64,000 bases of DNA from Pelobacter seleniigenes DSM 18267. GTDB taxonomy: Bacteria > Desulfobacterota > Desulfuromonadia > Desulfuromonadales > Geopsychrobacteraceae. The notes beneath the pieces were generated by a model that saw nothing but the letters and a program-made list of their open reading frames with translations, was not told the origin of the DNA and did not search any database. Of this stretch, positions 26,817-35,887 are shown piece after piece. Positions within the stretch are counted from its first letter, which is position 1. The number at the start of each line of letters is the position of its first letter. A program made the position numbers and the translations under genes. The DNA lies in NCBI RefSeq assembly GCF_000711225.1, contig NZ_JOMG01000002.1, positions 818,501-882,500 of the forward strand, in the 5' to 3' direction.

Positions 26817-27872
26817 TTATTTCTTCAAGCTGTACACATAGGCCAAAATCTCGGCCACGGCGGTAAACATGCCCTCAGGAATTTCCTCGCCCACTTCCTG
26901 CTGGTACAAAGCTCGTGCCACCGGCTTGTTTTCGACGATGGGAACCTTGTTTTCGCGGGCGATTTCGCGGATGCGAAACGCCAGATGATCAGCTCCCTTG
27001 GCGACAATCGTCGGTGCGTTCATCTCCTCACGCCGATAAGACAGGGCGATGGAGAGGTGGGTCGGGTTGGTGACGATGACATCGGCCTTGGGGACCTCGG
27101 CCATCATCCGCCGCCGCGCCATCTGCGCCTGCAAAGAGCGAATCCGCGATTTGATCTGCGGGTTCCCCTCGGTATCTTTGTATTCTTCCTTGATCTCCTG
27201 CTTGGTCATCTTCATCTTCTCTTCCATCTCAAACTTGGTAAAACCGTAATCGATGACCGCCAGCACAATGATGATGCCGCAGGTCTTGCCCATCACCAGA
27301 AAGGCGACCTGGGCCAGAAACAACAGCGTCTGCTCAAGGTCGACCAAGGGCAGATTCAAGGACTTGTCGAATTCGGCGGCAACGGTCTTGTAAGCAACAA
27401 GACCGATCAGGGAGACTTTGGCCAGGGATTTGACCAGTTCAATCGCGGACCGCTTGGAGATGAACTTGGACATCCCGGCGATCGGATTGAACTTGTTCAG
27501 ATCGGGCATGAAGACTTTGGTGGAAAAGAGCGGCCCGACCTGCAAAAAGGACGCAAAGAAGCCGATCACCAGGGTCATCAGAAAGACCGGCCAGAGCACC
27601 TTGGCCATGACCAGCCCCATGTCCCAGCCCAGGTGCATCACAGCTGCCGCGGTCAGCTCCATGCTGCCGAAAGAGCCGAGCAGCTGCAGATAGAGCTGCT
27701 CGAGATCACGCCAGAAAAAACGCGCATAGAACACCCAGAGCAGCAGCGAAGAAGTGAGCAGGGCGGCTGTGGCGACTTCCTTACTCTGGGCAACCTGGCC
27801 TTTTTCGCGAAAATCCTGGCGACGCTTCTCCGTCGCCTGTTCGGTACGTTCCTGTCCTGATTCTTCCGCCAT
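26817..27872 (-). CDS. flhB: Flagellar export switch protein FlhB
   Basis: 351 aa with an N-terminal polar segment (EESGQERTEQATEKRRQDFREKGQVAQSKE), four membrane helices, and the C-terminal cytoplasmic domain holding the autocleavage motif NPTH (VIVTNPTHLSIALSYR). Cleavage at NPTH switches export from hook to filament substrates, in concert with FliK. The upstream gap to fliR (96 bp) contains a small hairpin. Confidence 0.97.
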   Translation of the reverse strand: MAEESGQERTEQATEKRRQDFREKGQVAQSKEVATAALLTSSLLLWVFYARFFWRDLEQLYLQLLGSFGSMELTAAAVMHLGWDMGLVMAKVLWPVFLMTLVIGFFASFLQVGPLFSTKVFMPDLNKFNPIAGMSKFISKRSAIELVKSLAKVSLIGLVAYKTVAAEFDKSLNLPLVDLEQTLLFLAQVAFLVMGKTCGIIIVLAVIDYGFTKFEMEEKMKMTKQEIKEEYKDTEGNPQIKSRIRSLQAQMARRRMMAEVPKADVIVTNPTHLSIALSYRREEMNAPTIVAKGADHLAFRIREIARENKVPIVENKPVARALYQQEVGEEIPEGMFTAVAEILAYVYSLKK

Positions 27873-27934
27873 CCTGCGCTCCCGGCACCTGTTCCGCTCT
27901 GATCCGTGCGTCCCTGGGGAAACAACGGCCGGTG

Positions 27935-27952
27935 GTGACAGTTTTTTGTCAC
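27935..27952. other. Small hairpin between fliR and flhB
   Basis: GTGACA-GTTTTT-TGTCAC forms a 6-bp perfect stem with flanking partly paired GGTG/CACC. It could modulate expression of flhB relative to fliR, but it lacks a T tract on the coding strand. Confidence 0.3.
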
Positions 27953-27968
27953 GGCACCGTTAAAAAAA

Positions 27969-28745
27969 TCACATCAGGCTGAACAGACGCAAGAACCGTT
28001 CCGAAAGCGTAAAAAATTCGTGTTGCAGGAGATTGGCCACGATCCCGAGGGTCAACCCCATGACAATAAAGGAGATACCGATGTTGAGGGGATAAGAGAG
28101 CAGGAAGACGTTGAGCTGGGGAAAGACCCGCGCCATGACGCCGAGGGTCAGGTTGGACAGAATCAGCAGGACCAGGATCGGTGCCACCAGACGAATGCTG
28201 AGGATCAGGGAATGATTGGCCACTTCGACAATCATCGGGATGGCGCCGCCGGACAGGGTCAGGCTGCCTGGTGGGAGCATTTCGAAGGAGGAGACGATCG
28301 CTTCCAGAAAGAGGTGGTGAATGTCCAGGGAAAGAAACAGCAGTATGGCAAAGATGCCTTGAAAGCGGGAGATCAGCGCCACCTGGGACTGGGTCGTCGG
28401 ATCAAAGAGATTGGCGGCGGCAAAGCCCATCTGATAGCCGATCACCGAACCGGCGAACTCGGCGGCCATGAACACCAGTTGCGCCAAAAACCCGACCAGC
28501 AGGCCGAGGATGACCTCACCGCCCAGCCACATGGCCAGTTCGAACGGCGCCAGGCTTGCGGCCGGAATGAACCCCTTCACCACCGGGTAGGTCAATAACG
28601 AAAACAGAAAGGCAAAGCTGACCCGGACCTGAGCCGGCAGCTGCGAACCGTTGAACACCGGGATGGCCGCAAACATTGCGGCAATACGGGAGAAACAGAT
28701 CAGGAATCCCTGAATCAGCGGCACGGAGAGTTGTGGCAACTCCAT
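27969..28745 (-). CDS. fliR: Flagellar export gate protein FliR
   Basis: 258 aa, highly hydrophobic with about six membrane helices. Landmarks are LICFSRIAAMFAAIPVFNGSQLPAQVRVSFAF, the FAAELAG-type segment (here FMAAEFAGSVIGYQMGFAAANLFDP), and NVFLLSYPLNIGISF. FliR joins FliP and FliQ in the export gate. It lies 14 bp after fliQ. Confidence 0.95.
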   Translation of the reverse strand: MELPQLSVPLIQGFLICFSRIAAMFAAIPVFNGSQLPAQVRVSFAFLFSLLTYPVVKGFIPAASLAPFELAMWLGGEVILGLLVGFLAQLVFMAAEFAGSVIGYQMGFAAANLFDPTTQSQVALISRFQGIFAILLFLSLDIHHLFLEAIVSSFEMLPPGSLTLSGGAIPMIVEVANHSLILSIRLVAPILVLLILSNLTLGVMARVFPQLNVFLLSYPLNIGISFIVMGLTLGIVANLLQHEFFTLSERFLRLFSLM

Positions 28746-28759
28746 AAATCAACGTTCCG

Positions 28760-29029
28760 TCAACGGCCGACGTTGGGCAGCTGGTTGAAGATTTCGATGA
28801 TGAATAAGGACGCTTTCTGCAGAATCCAGGGGGCAAAAATCAGCAGGGTGACGAAAACGCCGACGATTTTAGGGATAAAGGTCATGGTCTGTTCGTTGAT
28901 CTGGGTTGCGGCCTGAAAAATACTGATGATCAGGCCGACCACCAAGGCCACGATCAGCATCGGGGCCGCACACATCAAGGTGGTTTCAATCGCCTGCCTG
29001 GCGATACCGACAACATATTCCGGGGTCAT
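28760..29029 (-). CDS. fliQ: Flagellar export gate protein FliQ
   Basis: 89 aa starting at MTPEYVVGIARQAIETTL, the conserved FliQ start; the longer frame adds four residues. Two membrane helices frame FQAATQINEQTMTFIPKI, the FliQ hallmark. Located between fliP and fliR. Confidence 0.95.
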   Translation of the reverse strand: MTPEYVVGIARQAIETTLMCAAPMLIVALVVGLIISIFQAATQINEQTMTFIPKIVGVFVTLLIFAPWILQKASLFIIEIFNQLPNVGR

Positions 29030-29111
29030 AAGCTCTCTCACTGTTAAAATTTTGACAGCCGCTGGCGCCGGCTGCCCGTCACCCGTCCGCGCTCCCTGCA
29101 GGGGCGGACGC

Positions 29112-29849
29112 TCAGCCGAAGCTCTTCACCAGGGAGCCGATGACCAGTGACCAGCCGTCCACCAACACAAACAGCAGGATCTTAAACGGCAAGGAAATAA
29201 TGATCGGCGGCAGCATCATCATCCCCATGGCCATGAGGATCGAGGCAACGATCATATCGATCATCAAAAACGGGACAAACAGCAGAAATCCCATCTGGAA
29301 AGCCCGCTTCAGCTCCGACAGGACAAAAGCCGGGATCAGGGTCAACAGGGAAATGTCATCCTGATTTTCCGGTTGCGGCGCTTTGGAGATATCGACCAGC
29401 AGCTGCAGGTCCTTTTCGCCGACTTGGGAGAACATGAACTGGCGCATCGGCTTCAATGCCTCGGTCAGCGCCTGATCCTGGGTGATCTGCTGGTTCAGGT
29501 AAGGCTGCAGGGCCTGCTCGTTAATCTGATTGAACACCGGCGCCATGATGAAAAAAGTCAGGAACAGGGACAGACCGACCACAATCTGATTGGATGGCGC
29601 CTGTTGGGTCCCCAAGGCTTGGCGAACAAACGAAAGGACGATGACGATGCGGGTAAAGCCGGTGGTCATTAACAGAATGGCCGGAGCCACCGAAAGGATG
29701 GTCAGCACCATCAGGATCTGCAGCGCCGTTGACACCTCGCCCGGTTCCGTGGCTTCACCGACGCCCAAAGTAATGGTCGGCAAGCCCTGCGCGTAGGCCG
29801 TCAGCGGCAGCAGCAACAGAACCAGCAGGCAAAGGGTTTTGACCTTCAT
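29112..29849 (-). CDS. fliP: Flagellar export gate protein FliP
   Basis: 245 aa with a cleavable signal peptide (VKTLCLLVLLLLPLTAYAQ) and four membrane helices. Diagnostic segments are FTRIVIVLSFVRQALGTQQAPSNQIVVGLSLFLTFFIM and PFLMIDMIVASILMAMGMMMLPP. The start overlaps the fliO stop by 4 nt. Confidence 0.97.
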   Translation of the reverse strand: MKVKTLCLLVLLLLPLTAYAQGLPTITLGVGEATEPGEVSTALQILMVLTILSVAPAILLMTTGFTRIVIVLSFVRQALGTQQAPSNQIVVGLSLFLTFFIMAPVFNQINEQALQPYLNQQITQDQALTEALKPMRQFMFSQVGEKDLQLLVDISKAPQPENQDDISLLTLIPAFVLSELKRAFQMGFLLFVPFLMIDMIVASILMAMGMMMLPPIIISLPFKILLFVLVDGWSLVIGSLVKSFG

Positions 29850-30220
29850 GACTGCTCCTCACTGGCTTGCTGCAGGCTGTCTGCAAAGCTATCGGCGGCA
29901 GGAGTCAGTTTGCTCAGGCATTCGATCCGATCGTTGCTGAGCCCCAACAGCAATTCCTCATTACGCACCCTGACGATACAGAGGAATTTGCGCCCGCCCA
30001 GCGGACGGGTTTCAATCACCTTGATCAAGCCACCCTTTTTCTGCGGCAAAAACGCATAGCCTTTTTTAGTGGCCGCATAGAAGAGCAGCAGAATCCCGAT
30101 GATCACCGCCAGCGCCGCAACCATTTTCAGCGCCGACCCGAGCAGACTCGGTTCGGCGATCGGATCCGCCGCCCAGGCCGGCGTGGCAATCAAAAGCAGG
30201 GGGAGAATGGCAAAACGCAT
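29846..30220 (-). CDS. fliO: Flagellar assembly protein FliO
   Basis: 124 aa with a signal peptide or first helix (RFAILPLLLIATPAWA), one membrane helix (MVAALAVIIGILLLFY) and a cytoplasmic tail with the FliO pattern VIETRPLGGRKFLCIVRVRNEELLLGLSNDRIECLSKL. FliO helps FliP assemble. It is translationally coupled to fliP by a 4-nt overlap and follows fliN by 2 bp. Confidence 0.9.
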   Translation of the reverse strand: MRFAILPLLLIATPAWAADPIAEPSLLGSALKMVAALAVIIGILLLFYAATKKGYAFLPQKKGGLIKVIETRPLGGRKFLCIVRVRNEELLLGLSNDRIECLSKLTPAADSFADSLQQASEEQS

Positions 30221-30222
30221 GA

Positions 30223-30543
30223 TCAGCCCAGCTTTTCAATCCGTTCGGACGGGCTGACAACATCGGTCAGCCGCAAGCCGAACTTGTCGTTGACAACAAC
30301 CGCCTCGCCTCTGGCGATCAGCCGCCCGTTGACATACAGGTCGAGGGGCTCTCCGGCCAGCTTGTCGAGCTCGACCAGCGATCCTTCCTGCAACTGCAGC
30401 AGATCGCGAACCAGAATCCGCGAACGGCCGACTTCGACGGCCACTTCCAGGGGGATATCCAGCAGCAGATCGATTCCCCGCCCTTCCAGCCCTTTGTCAG
30501 CCGGTTCGGGTTGCCTACTGTTTTGTTTCACGTCACTCATCAC
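30223..30543 (-). CDS. fliN: Flagellar switch protein FliN
   Basis: 106 aa, essentially only the SpoA/C-ring domain: LLLDIPLEVAVEVGRSRILVRDLLQLQEGSLVELDKLAGEPLDLYVNGRLIARGEAVVVNDKFGLRLTDVVSP. FliN forms the bottom of the C ring with FliM and docks FliH. There is no CheC-like domain, so it is FliN and not FliY. Confidence 0.96.
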   Translation of the reverse strand: MMSDVKQNSRQPEPADKGLEGRGIDLLLDIPLEVAVEVGRSRILVRDLLQLQEGSLVELDKLAGEPLDLYVNGRLIARGEAVVVNDKFGLRLTDVVSPSERIEKLG

Positions 30544-31548
30544 CTATCCTCCGTGGGAAATCCGCTCCAATACGCGGACCGCTTTTTTGCCATCCTGGAC
30601 CCCGGCCACGCCGAAAAATTTCGGCCGCTGCTCAACCATGATTTTCAGCGGGGTTTCCGGTTTGCAGCCGAGTTCGATCACATCACCGACCTCAAAATTG
30701 AGAATATCCCTGACCCGCAACGACACCGTCGCCAGCAACGCCTGGACCTCGACCTCCATCTGTTCAAGCTCGGTACAAACCAGCGCCTGCCATTTGCTAT
30801 TCTGCAATGCACTGGTCGGGACGGCTTTGAGCTGTTGCAGCTTCTGCAGCGGCTCCAGGGCTGAATGGGGCACCACCAGGGTGACCGAGCCTTCCAGATT
30901 ATCGATGGCCACCTTGAACCGGGCCGCAACCACACCAACCTCGGCCGCCACGAAGTTCAGCAGACGCAGGTTGCTGACCACTTCGACCAGAGAGGATTCG
31001 ACATCCATGACCTGCTTGAAACCTTTATTGATTTCCGGGCAGGCCGCGTTAATGACGTCGCGGATGACATTGAGTTCGATGGGACTCATGCCGCGATTCG
31101 GGATAACCATATGGACATCGGCGCTGCCGCCCAGCACCATTTCCACCATCGAAAACGAAATCTGTTCGTCGAACACCAACAGCGCGCCGCCGGTCAGAGG
31201 CTCCAGTTGCATGATCCCGATCGCTCCCCGCCCGGACAGGCGCTGTAGCAAGGTATCGAAGACCATCGATTCCATGGCCTCAAGCTTGACATGGGCAGCC
31301 CGCTGAAAACGGGTTGACAGAGACAGGGCATAGTTACGCGCAAAGCTGTCCAGAATCAGATCGTAATTCTTCAGCTTCCAGCTTTCCGGGCCATCGGCTT
31401 TGAACAGGTTGCAGCTCCTCGCCTTGCGAATCCTGTTCTCTTGCGCCGGTTGGGCGGACTCCGCGCCGGTCTCCTCGATGTCGATCTCACCATGTCTGAC
31501 CGCGGAGAGGAGGTCGGCAATTTCTTCTTTACTGAGGATCTTTTCCAC
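30544..31548 (-). CDS. fliM: Flagellar motor switch protein FliM
   Basis: 334 aa. The N-terminus EKILSKEEIADLLSAV is the usual FliM start region (in many species the CheY-P-binding segment lies here). The middle CheC-like domain contains GRGAIGIMQLEPLTGGALLVFDEQISFSMVEMVLGG, and the C-terminal SpoA domain (LRVRDILNFEVGDVIELG) pairs with FliN. It abuts fliN with no gap. Confidence 0.96.
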   Translation of the reverse strand: MEKILSKEEIADLLSAVRHGEIDIEETGAESAQPAQENRIRKARSCNLFKADGPESWKLKNYDLILDSFARNYALSLSTRFQRAAHVKLEAMESMVFDTLLQRLSGRGAIGIMQLEPLTGGALLVFDEQISFSMVEMVLGGSADVHMVIPNRGMSPIELNVIRDVINAACPEINKGFKQVMDVESSLVEVVSNLRLLNFVAAEVGVVAARFKVAIDNLEGSVTLVVPHSALEPLQKLQQLKAVPTSALQNSKWQALVCTELEQMEVEVQALLATVSLRVRDILNFEVGDVIELGCKPETPLKIMVEQRPKFFGVAGVQDGKKAVRVLERISHGG

Positions 31549-31557
31549 AGCCAGCCC

Positions 31558-32046
31558 CTATTGGACGACAAAGTCCGTAAAATAGATACGCTTGACCTTC
31601 CCTTTGACCAGAATGCTGTTCAATTTGTTGATCAATTCAGCCCGCAGCTGAATTTTTCCCTGCAGGTCGCTGAGTTCACTGAATGTTTTGTTGCCGACCA
31701 GCAGCAAAATCGCGTCCTTGATCTGCGGCATACGCTGATTCAGCTCCTGTGCGGCGGCATCACTGTCAACCTCGATGGTGATGGCGGCTTTCAGGTAGCG
31801 GCTCTCCTCATCATCCAGAATATTGACGATAAAGCTGTCGATATTGACCATCGGGCCGACCTGTTTTCCCTGGGTCGCTGCGGCGGCCTGCTCCGCTTCT
31901 GGGGTTTTGCTATCATCCCCTTTCAAAAACAGAAAGCCACCAATGCCTGCACCGATCAGCAGGACCAGGACCACGGCGATGATGATGATCAGCTTGGTCT
32001 TTGATCCGCCACTGCCTTCTGGTTGTTTTGTCGGTTCCTTTGCCAT
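31558..32046 (-). CDS. fliL: Flagellar basal body protein FliL
   Basis: 162 aa: a cytoplasmic tail, one membrane helix (LIIIIAVVLVLLIGAGIGGFLFL), and the periplasmic FliL domain (GPMVNIDSFIVNILDDEESRYLKAAITIEV ... AILLLVGNKTFSELSDLQGKIQLRAELINKLN). FliL rings surround the stator units. Encoded between motB and fliM. Confidence 0.95.
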   Translation of the reverse strand: MAKEPTKQPEGSGGSKTKLIIIIAVVLVLLIGAGIGGFLFLKGDDSKTPEAEQAAAATQGKQVGPMVNIDSFIVNILDDEESRYLKAAITIEVDSDAAAQELNQRMPQIKDAILLLVGNKTFSELSDLQGKIQLRAELINKLNSILVKGKVKRIYFTDFVVQ

Positions 32047-32135
32047 CGATTGTTCCTTCCTTTACTCCGCTGCTGACAGCGCAGAATTACAGATTTGAAA
32101 TTTCAGCGTTGCAATACCCTGCCGACAGTCACCTG

Positions 32136-32867
32136 TCAGAATGGGGCCTGATCATTGGCATCGATCAGGTAGGGCAGCTCCTGGTTCGGATCGCCCTGGT
32201 TTTCCAGGACAAATTCCACCCGCCGGTTTAGCGCTCTTTCCCGGTCGCTGTTATTGGGAAACAGAGGCTTTTGCGAGCCATAGCCGGTTGCCGAGAGCCG
32301 GTTTAACGGCAGCAACTGCTGGGTCGCAAAAAACCGCAGCACCGCAACCGCCCGGTTGACCGACAGTTCCCAGTTGGCCATCTCCGAACCGCGGTTATCG
32401 GTATGCCCTTCGATTTTCATATTCAGCGGTAACGGCCTGACCAGCTCTGCCACTTTCCGCAGGATCGGATCCGCCGCAGGGTCCAGCCGACTCGATCCGG
32501 ACGCGAACAGGACGGCTTCATCGACGCGCAGAACCACGGCGCCACGATCCTTGACCAGTTCGATCTTCTTGTTCAGCTTCAACTCATTGATCTTGGTCTT
32601 GATGCGTCGATAGACCCGCGAAGTGAAATCATCGTCGATGGGCGCATAGGAGACCACCCGCGGCGGCGCTGCTTCGGTCTTTCTGCTACTGGCCAACACC
32701 CCGAAAGCACCCGCCAGGGAATCGCTGGCCTTGTCGAACTTGACCTGATCCATATTCGCCATCGACAGCATCAGCACAAAGAAAGTCAGCAGCAGGGTCA
32801 CCATATCACTGAAGGTGACCATCCACATAGGTGCTCCTGGCGCTTCCTTTTTCTGTTTCCTCGCCAT
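32136..32867 (-). CDS. motB: Flagellar stator protein MotB
   Basis: 243 aa. A basic N-terminus leads to one membrane helix containing the proton-carrying Asp (FSDMVTLLLTFFVLM, near residue 21), then a plug segment and a C-terminal OmpA-type peptidoglycan-binding domain (MKIEGHTDNRGSEMANWELSVNRAVAVLRFF). It anchors the MotA ring to the wall. Lies 12 bp after motA. Confidence 0.95.
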   Translation of the reverse strand: MARKQKKEAPGAPMWMVTFSDMVTLLLTFFVLMLSMANMDQVKFDKASDSLAGAFGVLASSRKTEAAPPRVVSYAPIDDDFTSRVYRRIKTKINELKLNKKIELVKDRGAVVLRVDEAVLFASGSSRLDPAADPILRKVAELVRPLPLNMKIEGHTDNRGSEMANWELSVNRAVAVLRFFATQQLLPLNRLSATGYGSQKPLFPNNSDRERALNRRVEFVLENQGDPNQELPYLIDANDQAPF

Positions 32868-32879
32868 GCTCGCGACTCC

Positions 32880-33644
32880 CTAGCCGAAGTTGCTCTGGCG
32901 CTCTTTAGGCGCGACAAAGGCATGCAGGCGCTGTTCCATCAGGCGCGGATTTTCCCCCTCGAGAATCGCTTTCATCCCTTCGGTGACCAGCGTCTTGTTC
33001 AAGACTTCGCTGGCGGAACGGATCTTCAGTTTTCCGGAAATCGGGCTGGCAATAACATTAGCGATGACCGCGCCGTAAAAGGTCGTCAACAGCGCCACCG
33101 CCATAGCCGGACCGATGGACGAAGGGTCACTCATATTTTGCAGCATCTGCACCAGCCCGATCAGAGTACCGATCATCCCCATCGCCGGGGAATAGGTGGC
33201 AATGGTCGCAAAGATCTCCGCCCCCTTGTCATGCCGATCCATGACGTACTCGATCTCCTTTTCCAGCATCTCTTTCAGCGCGTCCGGCTCCTGACCGTCC
33301 ACGGCCATCTGCAGCCCTTTGAGAAAAAATTCATCGTCGATATCATTCATCACCGACTGCAGCGAGAGAATCCCCTCTTTGCGCGCCTTACCGGCGTAGG
33401 TGATCAATTTTTCAATGGTTTCGACGGGCGACTGCGATTTATGAAAGAACGCTTTGCGAGCGACATTGAAAGCCCCCATCAGGTCGCCGAAAGGAAAATG
33501 CACCAGTACGGTACCGATGGTTCCACCGACGACGATGGTGACGGAAGGTATATCGATGAAAATCATCAGGGAGCTGCCCTGCATGATGGCGGAAACCATC
33601 AAACCAAAGGCGGCAAGTAGACCGATTACTGTTGCGATATCCAT
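32880..33644 (-). CDS. motA: Flagellar stator protein MotA
   Basis: 254 aa with four membrane helices. The first is GLLAAFGLMVSAIM; the pore region has YSPAMGMIGTLIGLVQMLQNM and AMAVALLTTFYGAVIANVIASPISGKL, both hallmarks of MotA. The cytoplasmic loop carries charged residues that contact FliG. It heads the motAB-fliLMNOPQR-flhBAFG-fliA run; a sigma-54-like site lies about 100 nt upstream. Confidence 0.96.
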   Translation of the reverse strand: MDIATVIGLLAAFGLMVSAIMQGSSLMIFIDIPSVTIVVGGTIGTVLVHFPFGDLMGAFNVARKAFFHKSQSPVETIEKLITYAGKARKEGILSLQSVMNDIDDEFFLKGLQMAVDGQEPDALKEMLEKEIEYVMDRHDKGAEIFATIATYSPAMGMIGTLIGLVQMLQNMSDPSSIGPAMAVALLTTFYGAVIANVIASPISGKLKIRSASEVLNKTLVTEGMKAILEGENPRLMEQRLHAFVAPKERQSNFG

Positions 33645-33741
33645 AAACGTCCTCTATCCCATGAAATCCTTGTTCCGGTGAAGGGAGACAATAACAAAAT
33701 CTTGACGGCAATTCATAGAATTAACACCGCTAAATGTGATA

Positions 33742-33757
33742 AGCAGATTACATGCCA
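33742..33757 (-). promoter_or_regulatory. Sigma-54-like promoter upstream of motA
   Basis: The minus strand reads TGGCATGTAATCTGCT, fitting TGGCAC(G)N4-5TTGC with one change in each half and the invariant GG/GC spacing. It lies about 98 nt before motA, downstream of the flgE terminator. Confidence 0.45.
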
Positions 33758-33818
33758 GTTCAATAAAAAGCTCCAATAAAATGAGCCGTCCGCTATTTTA
33801 AAGGTCGATGGCAGCCAA

Positions 33819-33910
33819 ACCGGGACTGTCCCCGCACGGGGGCTGTCCCAGGTCTTTGCGGTGCTAACCGCGACAGTTTCATGGCTCGCAAACTCTTGGG
33901 ACAGCCCCCG
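33819..33910. repeat. Structured inverted repeat in the flgE-motA gap
   Basis: CGGGGGCTGTCCCA at 33837-33850 is the exact inverse of TGGGACAGCCCCCG at 33897-33910, with a further GCGGT...ACCGC hairpin inside and an adjoining self-complementary GGGACTGTCCC. It has the look of a REP-type dispersed palindrome. No gene is seen in the 33645-34081 gap besides this, the terminator and the promoter. Confidence 0.55.
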
Positions 33911-34020
33911 ATGGCCCTCCCGAGTTTACTGCAAAGTCGCTTTAACCAGCTCCATTCGGGACAATCCGCGGTCGGTCATTTTTTCGACACACGAATAGAG
34001 CATACTTCCCGGCGCAAAAA

Positions 34021-34052
34021 GAAAGCCGTTCGGAATCAACCGAGCGGCTTTC
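34021..34052 (-). terminator. Intrinsic terminator after flgE
   Basis: A 13-bp stem (GAAAGCCG.TCGG, one G-T mismatch) with a 6-nt loop is followed by TTTTTG on the minus strand. It lies 30 bp past the flgE stop and closes the flgB...flgE transcription unit. Confidence 0.85.
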
Positions 34053-34081
34053 TTAAAAGTCATGATTTTGACTCTCCCGGA

Positions 34082-35431
34082 TTACCGTTTGAGATTGATA
34101 ACCTCGGAGAGCATTTCATCCGTTGTCGTGATGGTTTTGGAGTTGGCGGAAAAACCGCGCTGGGTGGTAATCATTTTGACAAACTCCTGAGCCAGGTCGA
34201 CGTTGGACAGTTCCAGCGCGTTAGTGAAGATGTTACCGACCCCGGAACCAACCGTACCGATAACCGGAACCCCGGACCCGGTACTCTGGGCATACATATT
34301 ATTCCCCGCCTTGTCCAGGGCATTCGGGTTGGTGAACTTGGCCAGGGCGATCCGCATCAGTTTGCGCGGAGTGCCGTTGGAAAAGTTACCGATGACATTG
34401 CCGGCTTCGTCAACACTCAGCTTGACCAGGGTGCCGGTCCCGAAGCCATCCTGCTCCTGAGACACAACCACTGAAGGGCTGGAGTACTGGCTGGTCTGCA
34501 TGTCGATGGAAATCTGTTGGTTCTGGACGGCGCCGTTGTTCCAGGTGAAGGACCCGGCAGTGGTCAACGCAGTCGGCCGGGGAATTACGGCATCGCTGCT
34601 GGTATCGCCCGGGATGGTATAGAGGTCTTGGCCGTCAACCCGGATCAGGTCGCCGCTGGCATCGAATTCAAGGCTCCCGCTGCCGACGATGGACAGTTCT
34701 CCGGCCGTACCGCCGGTCAGATCACCGCCATCGACCACGGAGTGCCATTCCCAGTTCTGATCCGAGGTCTTGGTAAAATAGGTGGTCATCAGGTGGGTAC
34801 TGCCGAGGCTGTCGTACACCTGGATAGAGGTCGCGTAGTTCGAGGTCCCGGAAGGGTTGAGGGGATCAAATGCTTCGGTCGCCGGAGCCACGATGGGGAT
34901 GGCGTTGGAGTCCGAATCGAGGTTGGTGTTCAGATCCAGACTGGAGGTCGGTCCGGCCTGGGTAAAGGACTGGGTGTTGGCCCAGATCGGCGTCAAATCC
35001 CCCACCGTGTTCCCGTTTTCATCCAGCTGATACCCCATGACATTGTAACCTTCGGGATTAATCATGTAGCCGTCGGCATTAAAACGGAACGCTCCGGCCC
35101 GGGTATAGTTGTTGACGGCGTTGCCGGTGGTGGGATCACTGACAATGAAAAAGCCCGCGCCTTCAACGGCGAGATCGGTATTGGTCTCGGTATTGTCAAA
35201 GGTGCCCTGGCTAAAAATATTATCGACGATGGACATGCCGACCCCGCGGCCGACCTGGGAAATACCGCCTGACCCCGAAATCTGACTGGAAAGCAGATCG
35301 CCGAAGATCGCCCGGCTCGATTTGAAGCCGATGGTATTGGCATTGGCAATGTTATTACCGATAACGCTCATCGCATTACCGTTGGCATTGAGGCCACTGA
35401 CGCCACTGTACAGAGAACTGGAAACTCCCAT
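34082..35431 (-). CDS. flgE: Flagellar hook protein FlgE
   Basis: 449 aa starting at MGVSSSLYSGVSGLNANGNAMSVIGNNIANANTIGFK, with AGGAG 7 nt upstream; a longer in-frame start has no support. The C-terminus (NVDLAQEFVKMITTQRGFSANSKTITTTDEMLSEVINLKR) is standard. It polymerises into the hook, with FlgD as cap and FliK as ruler, both encoded just upstream. Confidence 0.96.
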   Translation of the reverse strand: MGVSSSLYSGVSGLNANGNAMSVIGNNIANANTIGFKSSRAIFGDLLSSQISGSGGISQVGRGVGMSIVDNIFSQGTFDNTETNTDLAVEGAGFFIVSDPTTGNAVNNYTRAGAFRFNADGYMINPEGYNVMGYQLDENGNTVGDLTPIWANTQSFTQAGPTSSLDLNTNLDSDSNAIPIVAPATEAFDPLNPSGTSNYATSIQVYDSLGSTHLMTTYFTKTSDQNWEWHSVVDGGDLTGGTAGELSIVGSGSLEFDASGDLIRVDGQDLYTIPGDTSSDAVIPRPTALTTAGSFTWNNGAVQNQQISIDMQTSQYSSPSVVVSQEQDGFGTGTLVKLSVDEAGNVIGNFSNGTPRKLMRIALAKFTNPNALDKAGNNMYAQSTGSGVPVIGTVGSGVGNIFTNALELSNVDLAQEFVKMITTQRGFSANSKTITTTDEMLSEVINLKR

Positions 35432-35503
35432 GGTAAAACTCCTTTCGTAAGCCGCGTCAATCGGTCGGCGGCTTGCGAACCTCCTCAAAGAGGACCGGTT
35501 CGG

Positions 35504-35887
35504 TTAAGCAATCACTGCGCTGTCAATATTGGTAAAAACGTTATTCTTCAACTGGCTTTTATCGACCACTGTCACCACTGTTTCGTTTTTGACGCTCACC
35601 ACCAACGCGGTATCGTCGAGCATGACCAACGATTCACGCCCCCCTTTGTTATTGACCTGGGAGACCGCTGACTCGAGCCGTTGCAGCTGATCCGGCGAAA
35701 ACTGGATCCCGCGGCTTTGCATCCGTTCGCTGGCATGACGGGAAAACTTGACGCTCCCCTGATCGATGCGGTTCTGCAGCAGCTGGTCAAAACTGCCGGA
35801 TGTGCCACTATTGTGTTGTCTGCCGCGTGCTGTCGGAGTCCGGGGCGTCCCGATCGGCTGCGGGAAAATGGTGATGTGCTCACTCAT
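35504..35887 (-). CDS. Flagellar operon protein (TIGR02530-type)
   Basis: 127 aa. After a disordered N-terminus comes FDQLLQNRIDQGSVKFSRHASERMQSRGIQFSPDQLQRLESAVSQVNNKGGRESLVMLDDTALVVSVKNETVVTVVD, the pattern I recall for the small flagellar operon family TIGR02530, regularly found between flgD and flgE. The precise role is not known. It overlaps flgD by 4 nt. Confidence 0.85.
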   Translation of the reverse strand: MSEHITIFPQPIGTPRTPTARGRQHNSGTSGSFDQLLQNRIDQGSVKFSRHASERMQSRGIQFSPDQLQRLESAVSQVNNKGGRESLVMLDDTALVVSVKNETVVTVVDKSQLKNNVFTNIDSAVIA

